The notes beneath the pieces are model-generated. The model had not been told where the DNA came from. It ran no database searches and saw nothing but the letters and a program-made list of their open reading frames with translations. A stretch of DNA of 64,000 bases. Origin: Trogon surrucura (Eukaryota > Chordata > Aves > Trogoniformes > Trogonidae). The stretch covers positions 17,536,071 through 17,600,070 of the forward strand of contig CM036631.1 in assembly GCA_020746105.1 (NCBI GenBank). The letters run 5' to 3'. A program made the position numbers and the translations under genes. Shown piece after piece: positions 25,301 to 34,800 of the stretch (position 1 is the first letter of the stretch; each line of letters begins with the position of its first letter).

Positions 25301-25430
25301 ATGGCTGCCCCCATCTGACCCTGCAGTAGAGGAAGAGCAAAGCTCCTTCAAGATGCCAAAGGCATGACCCAGCATGAAGCCCGAGCACAGGACTGGCTCT
25401 GGAGGAGCCCAGCTTACCTAAATCCTCCAT
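22370..25430 (-). CDS. LPXN: Leupaxin, complete coding region, 9 coding exons
   Basis: Paxillin-family adaptor of focal adhesions and podosomes that binds FAK/PYK2 and can act as a nuclear coactivator. Exons in transcript order (minus strand): 25430-25418, 24554-24406, 24264-24209, 23826-23724, 23648-23493, 23402-23229, 23154-23073, 22872-22724, 22636-22370. Phases close to 382 aa (human 386). LD motifs are LDALLAELE (residues 4-12), LDKLLADLEHV (94-104) and LDNMLGSLTQ (125-134). Four zinc-binding LIM domains begin at Cys149, Cys208, Cys267 and Cys326, each with the WHPE(H/C)F or YHPEHF core, and the protein ends SKLFL. The 13-nt first coding exon (MEDL plus one base) has the same layout as the mammalian gene. 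Paxillin and HIC-5 (TGFB1I1) have the same domains but longer N-termini, so leupaxin is the best call, and ZFP91/CNTF synteny agrees. Confidence 0.97.
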
Positions 25431-28400
25431 CCTGCCTCAGCATGGGGTCCCGGTGGCTAGAAGGCTAGGGCAGTGCCTGCAGGACAGCAAGCTGGTGGGC
25501 TGGGCTGCACAGGCTTTTGGTTCCGCTCTCCAGCCTTGCCTCCGCCCCCTGCCGAGGGCTGGGGTTTGTCGCTAGGGGTTTTTCCTTTGTGGGTTGTGTG
25601 CCGCACCACGTGTGATGGGCAGAAAGCAGTGGCAGAAGGAGGTGGGGTAAGGGGAGCAGAGTACAGCCCCAGGTTGGAGCTGGCGAGGGAAGAAACTGGC
25701 CAGCAGGTTGTCCAGGGAGCTCCTGGCTCATAGAAACATCTGAGGTCCTTGGCCTTCTCAGCTGGAAGTCGGAGCACACGTGTCCTGCAGACCCAGGCCC
25801 TTTCCAGAAGCCACTGGCTGCATGAGACAAAGGACACCATCCGTGTGCTGGGTGGAAATGCACTTGTGATGGAGGCAGGTGCAGGAACTGCAGTGCTGCT
25901 ATGCACCTACAGAGCCTCACCTTTTGGGGAATCCTTTTGGAGGCTCATCTGGGACTTCCAGGTAACCACAGATCCCAGCGTGTCACTTGGAGCAAATGTG
26001 AGCACGAGGACTTGGCTTGCTGCAGCAGTGCAGGTGGCAGTGGCGCTGCCAAAGCCAGTGGCTGTGCTATGCTCTCCCTGCGTTAACGCTTTGGGCCTCT
26101 CAGAAGTTTCCCAGAGGTGTGGCTGCCAGGCACAACTCAGCCCTGATGCTACAGGCATCAGGATAGACCCACTCAGCACATTGCTGCCAGCCACACTCAG
26201 CAGACTGGAGCAGTGATCTGAGCTGGTAATTTGAGCAATTTAATCATTGCTGGGATTTTTGCTTCTCCCAAGCCAGACTGCTTCAGTCTCTGGGCACTTC
26301 ATGCAACAATTTCAGGCCATCCAGGCCACGAGCACCTGAATGTCTCAAGGCTGAAGCAATGCGGGTGTTTCTGACAGAGTCACGGGTTGAGGTGGCAATC
26401 TGCCTGTCCCCGGGATGCAGGCATGGGTGCTTCCCGGCTTGGGACTGTTTGGGAGGCCAGACCTGCAGGTACTACCCTTACTTCTGGTGGCTGCACTGAT
26501 GTTCAACTCCTGTGAGGGTGATCTAGTAACATGTATGGCTTAGCTTTTTAGCAGAGAAATCTTTCTGGCACTGCTGAGGGCAGCCAGTGGGTGTTGGACT
26601 GGCTCCAAGGGACTGGCTAGTAATCTGGGGTGGGGAGATGAAGTGGAGGCTGCTTTGACAGAGAGGTAGAGAACTGTTGTATTCATTGCACCAGTGGACA
26701 GAGGAATGGCGGGACATGGCAGTGCAATGATGACCACAATCAAAATGTGCCCCAGACCTGAGGTGTTGACATCTGGGTTGAGATGGTAGAGGAGGACGGC
26801 ACCAAGACACTCCCCCTGTTCCACCACAACCCTCCAGCTCCAGTTTCTCCCCTAGAGTTCCTTTCCCAACCTTCTGAAAAGGGAGTTTCCCCCCCCACAT
26901 TGCTGCCTGTGAACTTCCCCTTGCTGATCTGTTATCCCATCACAATACACCTGCCCCACTCCAGTTACAGCCAGGTGTAGTGATTAATCCTAGGTGGTGT
27001 GTGCAGGGGAGGCTGCATGTGGATGTGGCTTGAGGTGTCTTTTGTCCTCGTTTGTTTTTTTTTTTTTTTTGGAGGAGGCATCACCTTGTAGGTGTGTGGA
27101 TAACATTTCAGAAGCTTTGAGTACCAGCCCCACGCAAGCCTGTGAGCTTCACTGCATCTTTGCTAGGCTCCTTCTGTATTCCTGCGGCTCAGGGGTTTCA
27201 AGGCTGCTGTAAAAAGCTTGGGAGCAAAAGTTTTGAGTGCTGCAGCCAGAGCCCATGGCTCCCTGCTGCTTCTCCTGTGGGCATGTGACACTTCTGGCAA
27301 AATCTCACCCCTGCCACACCTCCCATGCCATGGATATCTCTTTGATCTTGCTCCCATACTTTCTGGCTTTGCCTCTCTGCTGCCAACCCTCCATTTTATC
27401 CCCAGGAAAAGGCTTGTTTAGAAAAAAAACCACCACCATTTCAGGTAAAGCCAACTGAGCCTCAGTTTCTCCCCAGTGTTCCCAGGTGAGAGGAGCCACA
27501 ATGCTGTGTGCAGCCTCACTATGGCAGCTTTATGCCTCATTGGGGGAGCTTTCAGGAGATGCTAAAAGAAAAGGTTGCAATCAAGCACTGTGCTGCCTCC
27601 AGATGTGTGATTTGTCACAAAGCAGCCCAGAAACACAAGAAGTGGCTGCTTCAGAGTTGTTAGTGATCCTGTGGGAGAAGTTCACCTCCAGACCAAATAA
27701 AAGCAAGTGGGTCTCTATGATTGCAGACCAAGCAGGATGTAGCCACCCATTGGCACCTTGAACAGGATATGCAGGGGCAACCTGTAACATCCTCACAGGT
27801 GCCTGCAGGCTCTCAGACAGTGAGACTGAGCCTGCTCCTTCCAAGTGCATCCTCTCCACGAGTCCACTGAACTCCCACGCAGCGGGAGCTGCCACATCCT
27901 GCACAGCTGAGGAATGAGCACTTGCTGCACAGGTCAAGCTGATGCAGTTCTCACACATTGCTAATCCCATCTGCACTGTCAGGGTGGACCAGGGTTGAAA
28001 GCAAGCCTCTTTGTGCCAAGTTGGCACAGCGAGCTCTACTTAAATCCTGACACTCCATGCTGAGGACAGCTCTTTTGTTATCTGCTCGCAGCAGGGACAT
28101 TTAGCAGTGCACCATCTCAGGAGAAGCCACGTGGGATGCTAAACTGTGAATCCTGTGACGTATTTCAGGACAAGCAGTGCTGAGAGCTACCCCAAAGACA
28201 AGATTAGGTGCTACTTGTTACCGCTCCCTTATGCCTGCTTTGAGACAACATCATCAGACACTTCCCTTTCTGCAAATAACAACCTTCCTGTCTGGCAGAA
28301 AGTTTCAGATGATTTTTAGACTTCTCAGTGATTTACTCTCCCCCTCCAGTGATAATGTAAGCCCTAGTGCAAACAAGTATCTGGTGCTGTAACTTCGTAT

Positions 28401-28940
28401 GATGAAATTTCCCATTATAAAACACAAGCTCAACACATGGAAATTGTTGAGCTGTGTCCTGATCTGAGCTGTATTTCCATGTGATGGTTTAGCTGACCTA
28501 TTTTAACGTGAATTAAGCAACACCAAGCATAAATCAGTCATGACAGCAACGTGAGAATAACTCCTCACATCGAGACTCTCTAGTTTGAAATTAAATTGAT
28601 TTTATTTAAGAATAAATGCAAAATAATTTCATAGCAGAGAGTATGGGTTAACTGGAGCAGAACAGTCAGTTTGGTAGGTGATGTCAACCAGTTTCCAGGG
28701 TAGACAAGTCCTTAGGGAGAGAAAGAATATTTTCAGACGCTTACAATACAAACAGCAGTAGCAGACATTACTTGAATCCTTGCTGAGACTTCCTCCTAGA
28801 GAAGAAAACACATTTCAATAGAAAGAAAACTAACAGATTGACACCAGACTGACAAAAGGCAAAACCAGCCAAACCGTCTCTGTGCTGAAAATGAGCCTTG
28901 AACCACTTGGGTAACCAACTCCAGAGAAGGTTTGTACATC
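25431..28940. other. Intergenic: LPXN upstream region
   Basis: About 3.5 kb upstream of the LPXN start codon. It should contain the LPXN 5' UTR and promoter, but there is no CpG island or clear TATA box that would let me place them. A T-run lies at about 27056-27070. I see no coding exon with family resemblance on either strand. Confidence 0.5.
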
Positions 28941-28944
28941 ACCT

Positions 28945-29241
28945 TTAAAAAAATGCCACTGCTGAGAAAGCACGCTGCCACAGCTTCTGCAGGAGGCTGA
29001 ACTGGCAGCCTTTTGCCTTGGTCTGGAAAGGATAGAAGGAATCCTTGTGTGAGAATCTTGAACTTTTCAGGGTTTTTTGTTGGTGGGCTTTTTTTTTGCT
29101 TTTCGTGTTAGCATGTACTTCTTCTCCCCAGGGCCCAATATCTTGGCCAAGAGGAATCAGACCGTCTGCAGTTCTCCACGGTAAGATTGCTAGAGCACTC
29201 TCAGGAATGGCGATTTGGACACGCTTTCGTTTTCCATTCAT
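28945..29241 (-). other. Unrecognised open frame next to the retroviral insertion
   Basis: A 98-codon minus-strand frame starting MNGKRKRVQIAIPESALAI. It has a Lys-rich middle and no resemblance to a family I know. Its ATG lies across the host/LTR boundary, so the start shown depends on the insertion. Without the provirus the frame would run into different upstream sequence. It may be chance, a decayed exon or an unrecognised transposon piece. The next 30 bp on the minus strand offer no clear splice acceptor. Confidence 0.2.
29235..29240. repeat. Target-site duplication, left copy
   Basis: CATTCA directly before the TG of the left LTR; the same six bases follow the CA end of the right LTR at 31839-31844. 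A 6-bp duplication is typical of alpha/beta-type (class II) retroviral integrases. Confidence 0.9.
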
Positions 29242-29642
29242 GTAGAGGAATTTCTTGTGGAGCAGAGGTGCGGTATAACTTTAAAAGTGTGGACAACCCA
29301 GCGTAGGCCTAAACAGAGGCTCTGTCCTTGAAGCTGCCTTGGAACACAGGGAGGAGGAGGTTTTATCTGTTTTGTGAGAGCTTTGCGAGATGCTTGGTGG
29401 GAGGTGCTGGCCCCGGGGGGAGAAGAGGGGGTGATAGCCGCTTGCATAGTGGAATGGCACTGCCCAATAAAACGCTGGCGCGTGTAAACCTGTAACCGAC
29501 CAACTCTGTGAAGGGGCAGGCGCGGGGACACTGCTGAACTGTATATATTGAGCTGTCCGGAGCAATAAAAAGGAGGACGATCTGTAGCCATATTGGTGTG
29601 ATGATCGTTAACTTGGCCGGCTCTCCGAAGGGACCCTCTTCA
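29241..29642 (+). repeat. 5' LTR (402 bp)
   Basis: Starts TGTAGAGG and ends TCTTCA (TG...CA). A CCAAT box lies at 29464-29468, a TATATAT box near 29542-29548, and AATAAA at 29564-29569, the compact U3/R layout of avian LTRs. Another AATAAA overlaps the CCAAT box at 29466-29471. Confidence 0.95.
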
Positions 29643-29644
29643 TC

Positions 29645-29662
29645 TGGCGCCTGAACAAGGGA
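29645..29662 (+). other. Retroviral primer-binding site
   Basis: Two bases after the 5' LTR begins TGGCGCCTGAACAAGGGA. The first seven bases and the GAACA core resemble a tRNA-Lys-type site, with one substitution and one extra A compared with the usual 18-mer. The primer identity is inference. Confidence 0.7.
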
Positions 29663-29838
29663 CCCTCTATGGACGCTTAAATGCGGATTGCTTAAATGTG
29701 GGAAGACTCCGAAGCATCGGACGTGAGCCGATTTGGGAGCCGGAGAGCTGGAGGCAGGAGAGTTCCGGGTGTGACCAAAAGGGCACCGGAGACCAGAGCT
29801 TGAGCAGCCGATCAAGCCCCTGCCAAGGTAAGACCGCG

Positions 29839-30258
29839 ATGGAAACGGACGCGGCAACTCGCCTCCTTAGTATACTCTCTGAGAGAGGAGGAAAAGTAAA
29901 GGAGCGAGATGTATTAGCCCCATGGGCTCGGAAACGGGAGAAAATGAACGACCCGCCATTAATCTTTAGTTCCACGGAATGGCGTGAAGTAGGAGACTTT
30001 TTGTGGGACTGTACTCTAGAGGGAGGAAAAGAAGGAAAAGAAGCGAAAGAACTAGGAACAGTTTGGAAAACCGTAATACGCACTCTAGAAATCATGCAAG
30101 CAGAAAAGAAAGTTGCTGCGGCAGCGATTGAAGCGTTGGGGGGAGGGCAGGAAAGGAAAAGGGTAAAGGGAGAAACTCCCTGCTCGTCCCGACTGGGTGG
30201 AAGAAAAAAAAAAAAAAAAAAAACAAAACGGAGAAACTGCACTGCATTGCCGAATTAA
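29839..30258 (+). pseudogene. gag: Truncated retroviral gag (matrix-like N-terminus)
   Basis: Open frame of 139 codons beginning METDAATRLLSILSERGG, right after the leader splice donor. It is rich in Trp, Glu and Lys, with a matrix-like helical pattern (EWREVGDFLWDCTLEGGKEG) over about residues 45-75. There is no Gly after Met, so no myristoylation signal, as in alpharetroviral Gag. The frame runs into a long A-tract (30204-30223), which gives a poly-Lys tail and a stop. Capsid and nucleocapsid do not follow in frame, so this is a truncated product. Confidence 0.75.
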
Positions 30259-30508
30259 GACTTTTGTCCTTGAGCTGAGCTCTTTTCTGAACAAGTGCAT
30301 AACTCTTGCTTGCTAATTATGAAAAGAGACCCTGACCAGCCAGGTACAGCTCATGTTGAGAGCTTGTCCGTGAGAATGAAGATAAGACGCTTCTTGTACA
30401 CCAGATGTGCATGGGAGTGAACGGGAGAGTACGATCAAAACAGACCTGGGAAATTCTGCTCTCCCTGTGTGATAACAGCGTGACTGAAGTAATACTTGAG
30501 CTAATAAG

Positions 30509-30539
<31 letters not shown>
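30509..30539 (+). repeat. Internal (A)31 tract of the provirus
   Basis: An uninterrupted run of 31 A followed by a GGAGGGGGGGG run, between the gag leader part and a second gag-like piece. A shorter A-run lies at 30204-30223. Such tracts in the middle of a provirus can mark template-switch or retrotransposition junctions. Confidence 0.95.
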
Positions 30540-30541
<2 letters not shown>

Positions 30542-30860
30542 AGGGGGGGGAAGAAGGAAGATCAGGATGAACCCCTGAAAGAGATGCTGAACAAACTCGC
30601 TGAATTATCAACTAGACAGCAAGAAATAGAAGAAACCCTTAAACCAGTTCAGCTCCCCCATTACCATCAGCTCCCTCACTCAAGCCTGATTTTCAAGCTT
30701 GAACCATAAAGGATCCTTTGCAATAGCGATGGAGCGGTGTCATCAGAGACGTTATAATAGAGGGAGATTGGGAAGCAGCCAGTTCGATTGCGTGTCCTGT
30801 TATTATTAATAACGGACAAGGGACCTGGGAACCGCATGATCCTGCATGATGCGGCTGTGC
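30540..30860 (+). pseudogene. Degenerate gag-like fragment
   Basis: Short in-frame pieces resemble retroviral Gag. One Gln/Glu-rich helical stretch (about 30564-30660) is followed, in another frame, by a segment reading ACPVIINNGQGTWEPHDPA near 30786-30850, which looks like the start of a capsid region. Stops and frame changes separate the pieces, so no long product is possible. Confidence 0.5.
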
Positions 30861-30989
30861 AGCATCCTGTCACTTCAGCAGCACAGCAGCAACACGACCA
30901 TGCACTGGGACTGCCTGTTGAACCCCTTGTTTCGCCCAGTGACGTGATGGGACCCTGAGGTACTGATTACCAACGACGATATGGATTGG

Positions 30990-31436
30990 ACTGGCAGAAG
31001 ATGCTTACGGCTGATGGCAGAGCAATTATGGGAAAATGTGACTGTTCTCAATGTTACCTGTTGTATTAATATGTATCCTCTTTGTGTGACTAACAATGAA
31101 GCTTATATTGGTTGTGTAATCAAAGCCACATAGTAGGTGTTAAGGTTTATGTACTAACCAGCAGAGTGATCTTTCTTTAGCTAAAAGCAAGGCAGGGAAA
31201 CCAGCTGCCTTTTGCTTTGTTAGAAGTGTGTGATTAAGGATCAAAGTATGATTTAGGGTGATGGGTGTGAGAACTTTGACAGGATGAATTAAGAGTTTAG
31301 TTAAGACATTTTTGGTTATTGCAGTTTTAATTGTTATAGGCTTAGTTATGTTTAGTTGTTTGATAAATATAATCAAGAAAATGATAAGCAAGCTAGCGGA
31401 TGAAGCCTGGGTTGTCCAAAAAGAAAAAGGGGGATA
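30990..31436 (+). pseudogene. env: Env remnant with membrane anchor, ending at the polypurine tract
   Basis: A first piece up to the TAG near 31132 has two N-glycosylation sequons (NVT, NVT) and several Cys. A second piece, from about 31290, has a hydrophobic run (VIAVLIVIGLVMFSCLINII) followed by a basic tail, which is the layout of a retroviral transmembrane subunit and cytoplasmic tail. Most of the surface subunit is missing, so this cannot make a working envelope. The tail frame reads on into the LTR and stops at 31527. Confidence 0.65.
31418..31433 (+). other. Polypurine tract
   Basis: AAAAAGAAAAAGGGGG three bases upstream of the TG of the 3' LTR. This is the plus-strand priming site and confirms the orientation of the provirus. 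Confidence 0.9.
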
Positions 31437-31838
31437 TGTAGAGGAATTTCTTGTGGAGCAGAGGTGCGGTATAACTTTAAAAGTGTGGACAACCCAGCGT
31501 AGGCCTAAACAGAGGCTCTGTCCTTGAAGCTGCCTTGGAACACAGGGAGGAGGAGGTTTTATCTGTTTTGTGAGAGCTTTGCGAGATGCTTGGTGGGAGG
31601 TGCTGGCCCCGGGGGGAGAAGAGGGGGTGATAGCCGCTTGCATAGTGGAATGGCACTGCCCAATAAAACGCTGGCGCGTGTAAACCTGTAACCGACCAAC
31701 TCTGTGAAGGGGCAGGCGCGGGGACACTGCTGAACTGTATATATTGAGCTGTCCGGAGCAATAAAAAGGAGGACGATCTGTAGCCATATTGGTGTGATGA
31801 TCGTTAACTTGGCCGGCTCTCCGAAGGGACCCTCCTCA
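31437..31838 (+). repeat. 3' LTR (402 bp)
   Basis: Same length as the 5' LTR and identical except C for T at 31836. It ends CTCCTCA, followed by the right copy of the target duplication. Its TATA box and AATAAA point toward ZFP91. Confidence 0.95.
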
Positions 31839-31844
31839 CATTCA
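31839..31844. repeat. Target-site duplication, right copy
   Basis: CATTCA, matching the six bases before the left LTR. Confidence 0.9.
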
Positions 31845-32117
31845 TACATAACAAAGCTTAGGACTTGAGACTCTAAAGCGGGAGGAAATAAAAGGCAGGC
31901 TGTGCCATCTCTCTGATAGGTATCAGTTTACCAAATAGTGATTTACCAGCTAAATGCCTCAGGCTCCTTGAATTCCCTTTTATTTTTGCTGTCTGTAGAG
32001 AAGGCATGAAAAGCACCTTCTTCTGCTACTGTGGTGGGGTGCCCTCCCCTGAGGGGCACTGCACACGCTGGAAGCAAGCAGTGCATGCGAAAGCTTCCAC
32101 TCAAGAGCATTCCCCGT

Positions 32118-32660
32118 CGCAGAATCTCAGAGTTGTTGAGGCTGGAAAAGACCTCCAAGATCAAGTCCAGCCTATGACTAAACACCCCCACATGGGCCAG
32201 ACCATGGCACTGTCACATCCAGCCTCTCCTTAAACCCCCCCCGGGACAGTGGCTCCCCTTCTTCCCTGGGTAGCATCCCAATGCCTGAGCATCCTCTACA
32301 GGAGGAAGGGCTGCCCGAGATCCAACTGACAGTTTCAGGCCGTGCCCCCTCTTCCGGTCACTGGTTGCCCGGGAGAAGAGCCCGACCCTCCCCCTGACTA
32401 CACCCTCCCTTCAGGGAGCTGTAGAGAGTGATGAGGTTCCCCCCGAGTCTCCTCTTCTCCAGGCTGAACAGCCCCAGCTCCCTCAGCCTCTCCTCATAGG
32501 ACTTGCCCTCCAGGCCCTTCCCCAGCCTCGTTGCTCTCCTCTGGATCCGCTCCAGCCCCTCCAGATCTCTCTTGCAGGGAGGGGCCCAGGCCTGCAACCA
32601 GGGCTCGAGGGGAGGCCTCCCCAGGGCTGAGCACAGGGGCAGAATGACAGCCCCGCTCTC
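32118..32660 (-). mobile_element. CR1 LINE fragment, minus strand
   Basis: Begins with the reverse complement of a CR1 3' end (AGAATCTCAGAGTTGTTGAGG). On the minus strand it encodes the typical CR1 ORF2 C-terminus, including [20 protein letters not shown] and [12 protein letters not shown]. It is 5'-truncated where the ZFP91 CpG island begins. Confidence 0.9.
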
Positions 32661-32809
32661 GCTGGGCACGCTGCTCCTGACAGCGGGGCCGAGGGGCCGC
32701 AACTGCGCCCTGAGCATCCAGCCCCAATGGCGGGCAGAGGGGCCGGCAGAGGCACTGGCGTGCTGGCAGGGGCTGGCTCAGCGTTCCCGGGCTTGAAGCT
32801 CTCGGGTTC

Positions 32810-34800
32810 CGTTTGACGGCCGTGTGACGGTGCTGCCGCGGGGAGCGCGTGCCGCGCGGTGCCGGGGGTTTGCTCCGGGGAGGCGCCCCAGTGTTCGGCG
32901 GTGGTTCAGCGGAGCCGCTCTCCCTGGCGGTGCCGAGGACACGGTGGGGCTGCTACCGGTGCCGCTGAGACACAGCCCCGGCTACCGGGGGGGGGAAGCC
33001 GAGCTCCCGCCGGATTTCTCCGTGGCTGTCCCGCAGCTCTGCCGCGCACGGTGCAGGTCGCTGCCACCGCCGGGCCGGGCCGCGCCGGAACAGGCCCCGC
33101 AGCCCGCGGCCCACTGCCGAGCGGAGGGCGCGGCGGTCGCGCCTATCGTTCGCCGGGGCCGAGCGGCCGCAGAGCCGCTACTGAGGCTCCCGGGCAGGGC
33201 AGGGCCGGGCCGGGCCCTCGCGGCCCCTCCCGACCCTCCGTGTGCCGCAGCTCCCAGCGTGCCCCGCGGCCGTCGCGGCGCCGGCGGGAACTACCTCTCC
33301 CGGCAGGCGGCGCGCATGCGCGGAGGGCGGGCGGAAGTGGGCGGTGCGGGCGCCACAATCCCCGCCCCCTTTGCGCCGGCCGCCATTTTGTCACCGACTT
33401 TCACCCGCCGCCCGACGGGGCGTTTTTTTTTTTTTTCTTAAAGGAGAAGCGACAGCCAAAAGCAGGCCCCGCCGCCGGGCCTCGCCGGGACCGCGAGCGG
33501 CGCCGCAGCCGCGCGGCAGGGAGCGACCGCGTGGGGCGAGGGGGGGGGGTGGAGGCGAGCGGCTTCCCCTGCCAGGCCTCGCCCGCGGGGCCGAGGGGAC
33601 CCGGGGGCAGCCGAAGGGGCGCATGCTGCGGCGGCGGTAGGCACCCCAACAGTGCCGAGGGCCGGGCGGCGGCCGCGCGGCGGACGGGCGCGGCGGCCAG
33701 GCGAGCCGGGCGAGCGGCGGCCGGAGGGGGCCGCGCTCGGGTGGGCGCCGCGGCGGGGCTGGCCGGAGGCGGGGGGTGGGGAGCGGGCAGAGCGAGCGCG
33801 GCGGGCCCCAGCGGCGCCTGCGCGGCGCGGCGCACGCCCCGAGCGTGGGGAGAGCGGCGCGCTGGTTGGCCGCACGGCCGCGAGGGAGGGGGCGGGCCCC
33901 GGTGCGGCCGGGCCGTCGATTGGCCGGGCGCGAGCGGCGGAGAAAGGCGGGAGGGCCGTGGGAAGAGGGGGGCGGGGCCGGGGGCGGGGCCGTTCCTGGG
34001 TTCCCGCTCGCGGGTTGGCGGGCTCGGGCAGGAGGCGGGTCGCCTGGCGGCCCCGCGTGAAGGTGGGCGGTGCTCGGGCGCGGCCGGGGCGGGCGGGGGA
34101 AGGCTCGGCGCGGGGTGGGGGGAGGATAGCCAGCAGCAGCCGCCCCGATGCCGGCGGGCACCGAGCAGCCGGGGGGCGCCGGGGAGCAGCTGCCCGCCCA
34201 AGGCCCTCCGCCGCCCGCCGCGGCAGAGAAGCCGCCGCCCTCGGGCCGCCGCCGCCCGCAGTTGCCCGCCGCCGAGCAGGGGGAGGAGTCCGGCGGCAGC
34301 CGGGTGCTGAGGGGCGGCCGGGAGCGGGGCCGCGCCGCGGCCGCTGCCGCCTCGGCCGCGGCCGTGGGGGGAGCCGCTGCTGCCGCTTCCCGCCGCCGTA
34401 AGGCGGAGTACCCCCGGCGCCGGCGGAGCAGCCCCGGGGCCCGGCCCGCCGCCGAGCAGGCCGCCACCGAGACGCCACCCGCGGCCAGGAAGGCCCCTCG
34501 GGCCGGGTGAGTGCCCCGCCGTGCCGGGCTGGACTGGGCCCCCGCTTCCTGCGGGTTCGGGGCCGGGGTAGGGGGGCTGGGGGTGGCCCCGACAGGGCGG
34601 CTTCTCCCGCGTCCCGTTCGAGCAGCGCCTAGGCCCCGGGGCCCGCCGTCAGCCTCTTTGTTACGGGCAGAGCCGGACGCGGGCGCGCTGGTCCCGTCCC
34701 GGGTGAGGCGGCGTCCCGCCGCAGCCGGCGTGCCGGGGCCTGGGGCCGTAAGGAAGCCCAAAGAGCCTCCTTCCCGAGCCCTCGGCTGCGCGGCGTCCGC
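32810..34800. promoter_or_regulatory. ZFP91: CpG island over the ZFP91 promoter and first exon
   Basis: About 2 kb of very GC- and CpG-rich sequence with abrupt edges, covering ZFP91 exon 1. Near the start codon are an inverted CCAAT box (ATTGG, 33919-33923) and tandem GC boxes (33969-33989), so transcription probably starts around 34000-34120. There is no TATA box. A second cluster of promoter motifs lies 0.75 kb upstream. Confidence 0.9.
33312..33390. promoter_or_regulatory. NRF-1 / ETS / YY1 motif cluster
   Basis: Perfect palindromic NRF-1 site GCGCATGCGC at 33312-33321, an ETS-like GCGGAAGTG at about 33330-33338 and a YY1 site GCCGCCATTTTG at 33379-33390, all within 80 bp. This is the usual make-up of a TATA-less housekeeping core promoter. 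It is about 760 bp upstream of the ZFP91 ATG, so it is either an upstream ZFP91 start site or the start of a divergent transcript. Confidence 0.7.

Larger units (their letters stand above)
29241..31838 (+). mobile_element. Endogenous retrovirus, internally deleted provirus
   Basis: Complete LTR-internal-LTR structure of 2598 bp in plus orientation: LTR 29241-29642, primer-binding site from 29645, leader with a strong splice donor (AAG|GTAAGA at 29827/29828), gag N-terminal frame, broken gag and env pieces, polypurine tract, LTR 31437-31838. The internal part is only about 1.8 kb. I see no protease, reverse transcriptase or integrase. The element therefore depends on a helper retrovirus for movement. 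The LTRs differ at one base (29640 T, 31836 C), so the insertion is recent. It lies about 2.3 kb upstream of the ZFP91 exon-1 ATG, in the same orientation. Confidence 0.96.

Noticed and set aside
22370-25430. Paxillin (PXN) or HIC-5 (TGFB1I1) for the four-LIM gene
   Set aside because: The N-terminal region has only about 148 residues and three LD motifs, total 382 aa, and the neighbours ZFP91 and CNTF fit leupaxin.
29239-29591. Solo-LTR or gene-derived exon at 29.2-29.6 kb
   Set aside because: The matching LTR at 31437-31838, the primer-binding site and the polypurine tract show it is one end of a single provirus.
31140-31787. A 215-codon minus-strand frame across the right LTR and env remnant
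   Set aside because: Most of it is the LTR antisense, and the same peptide occurs at the left LTR. It has no retroviral or host resemblance.
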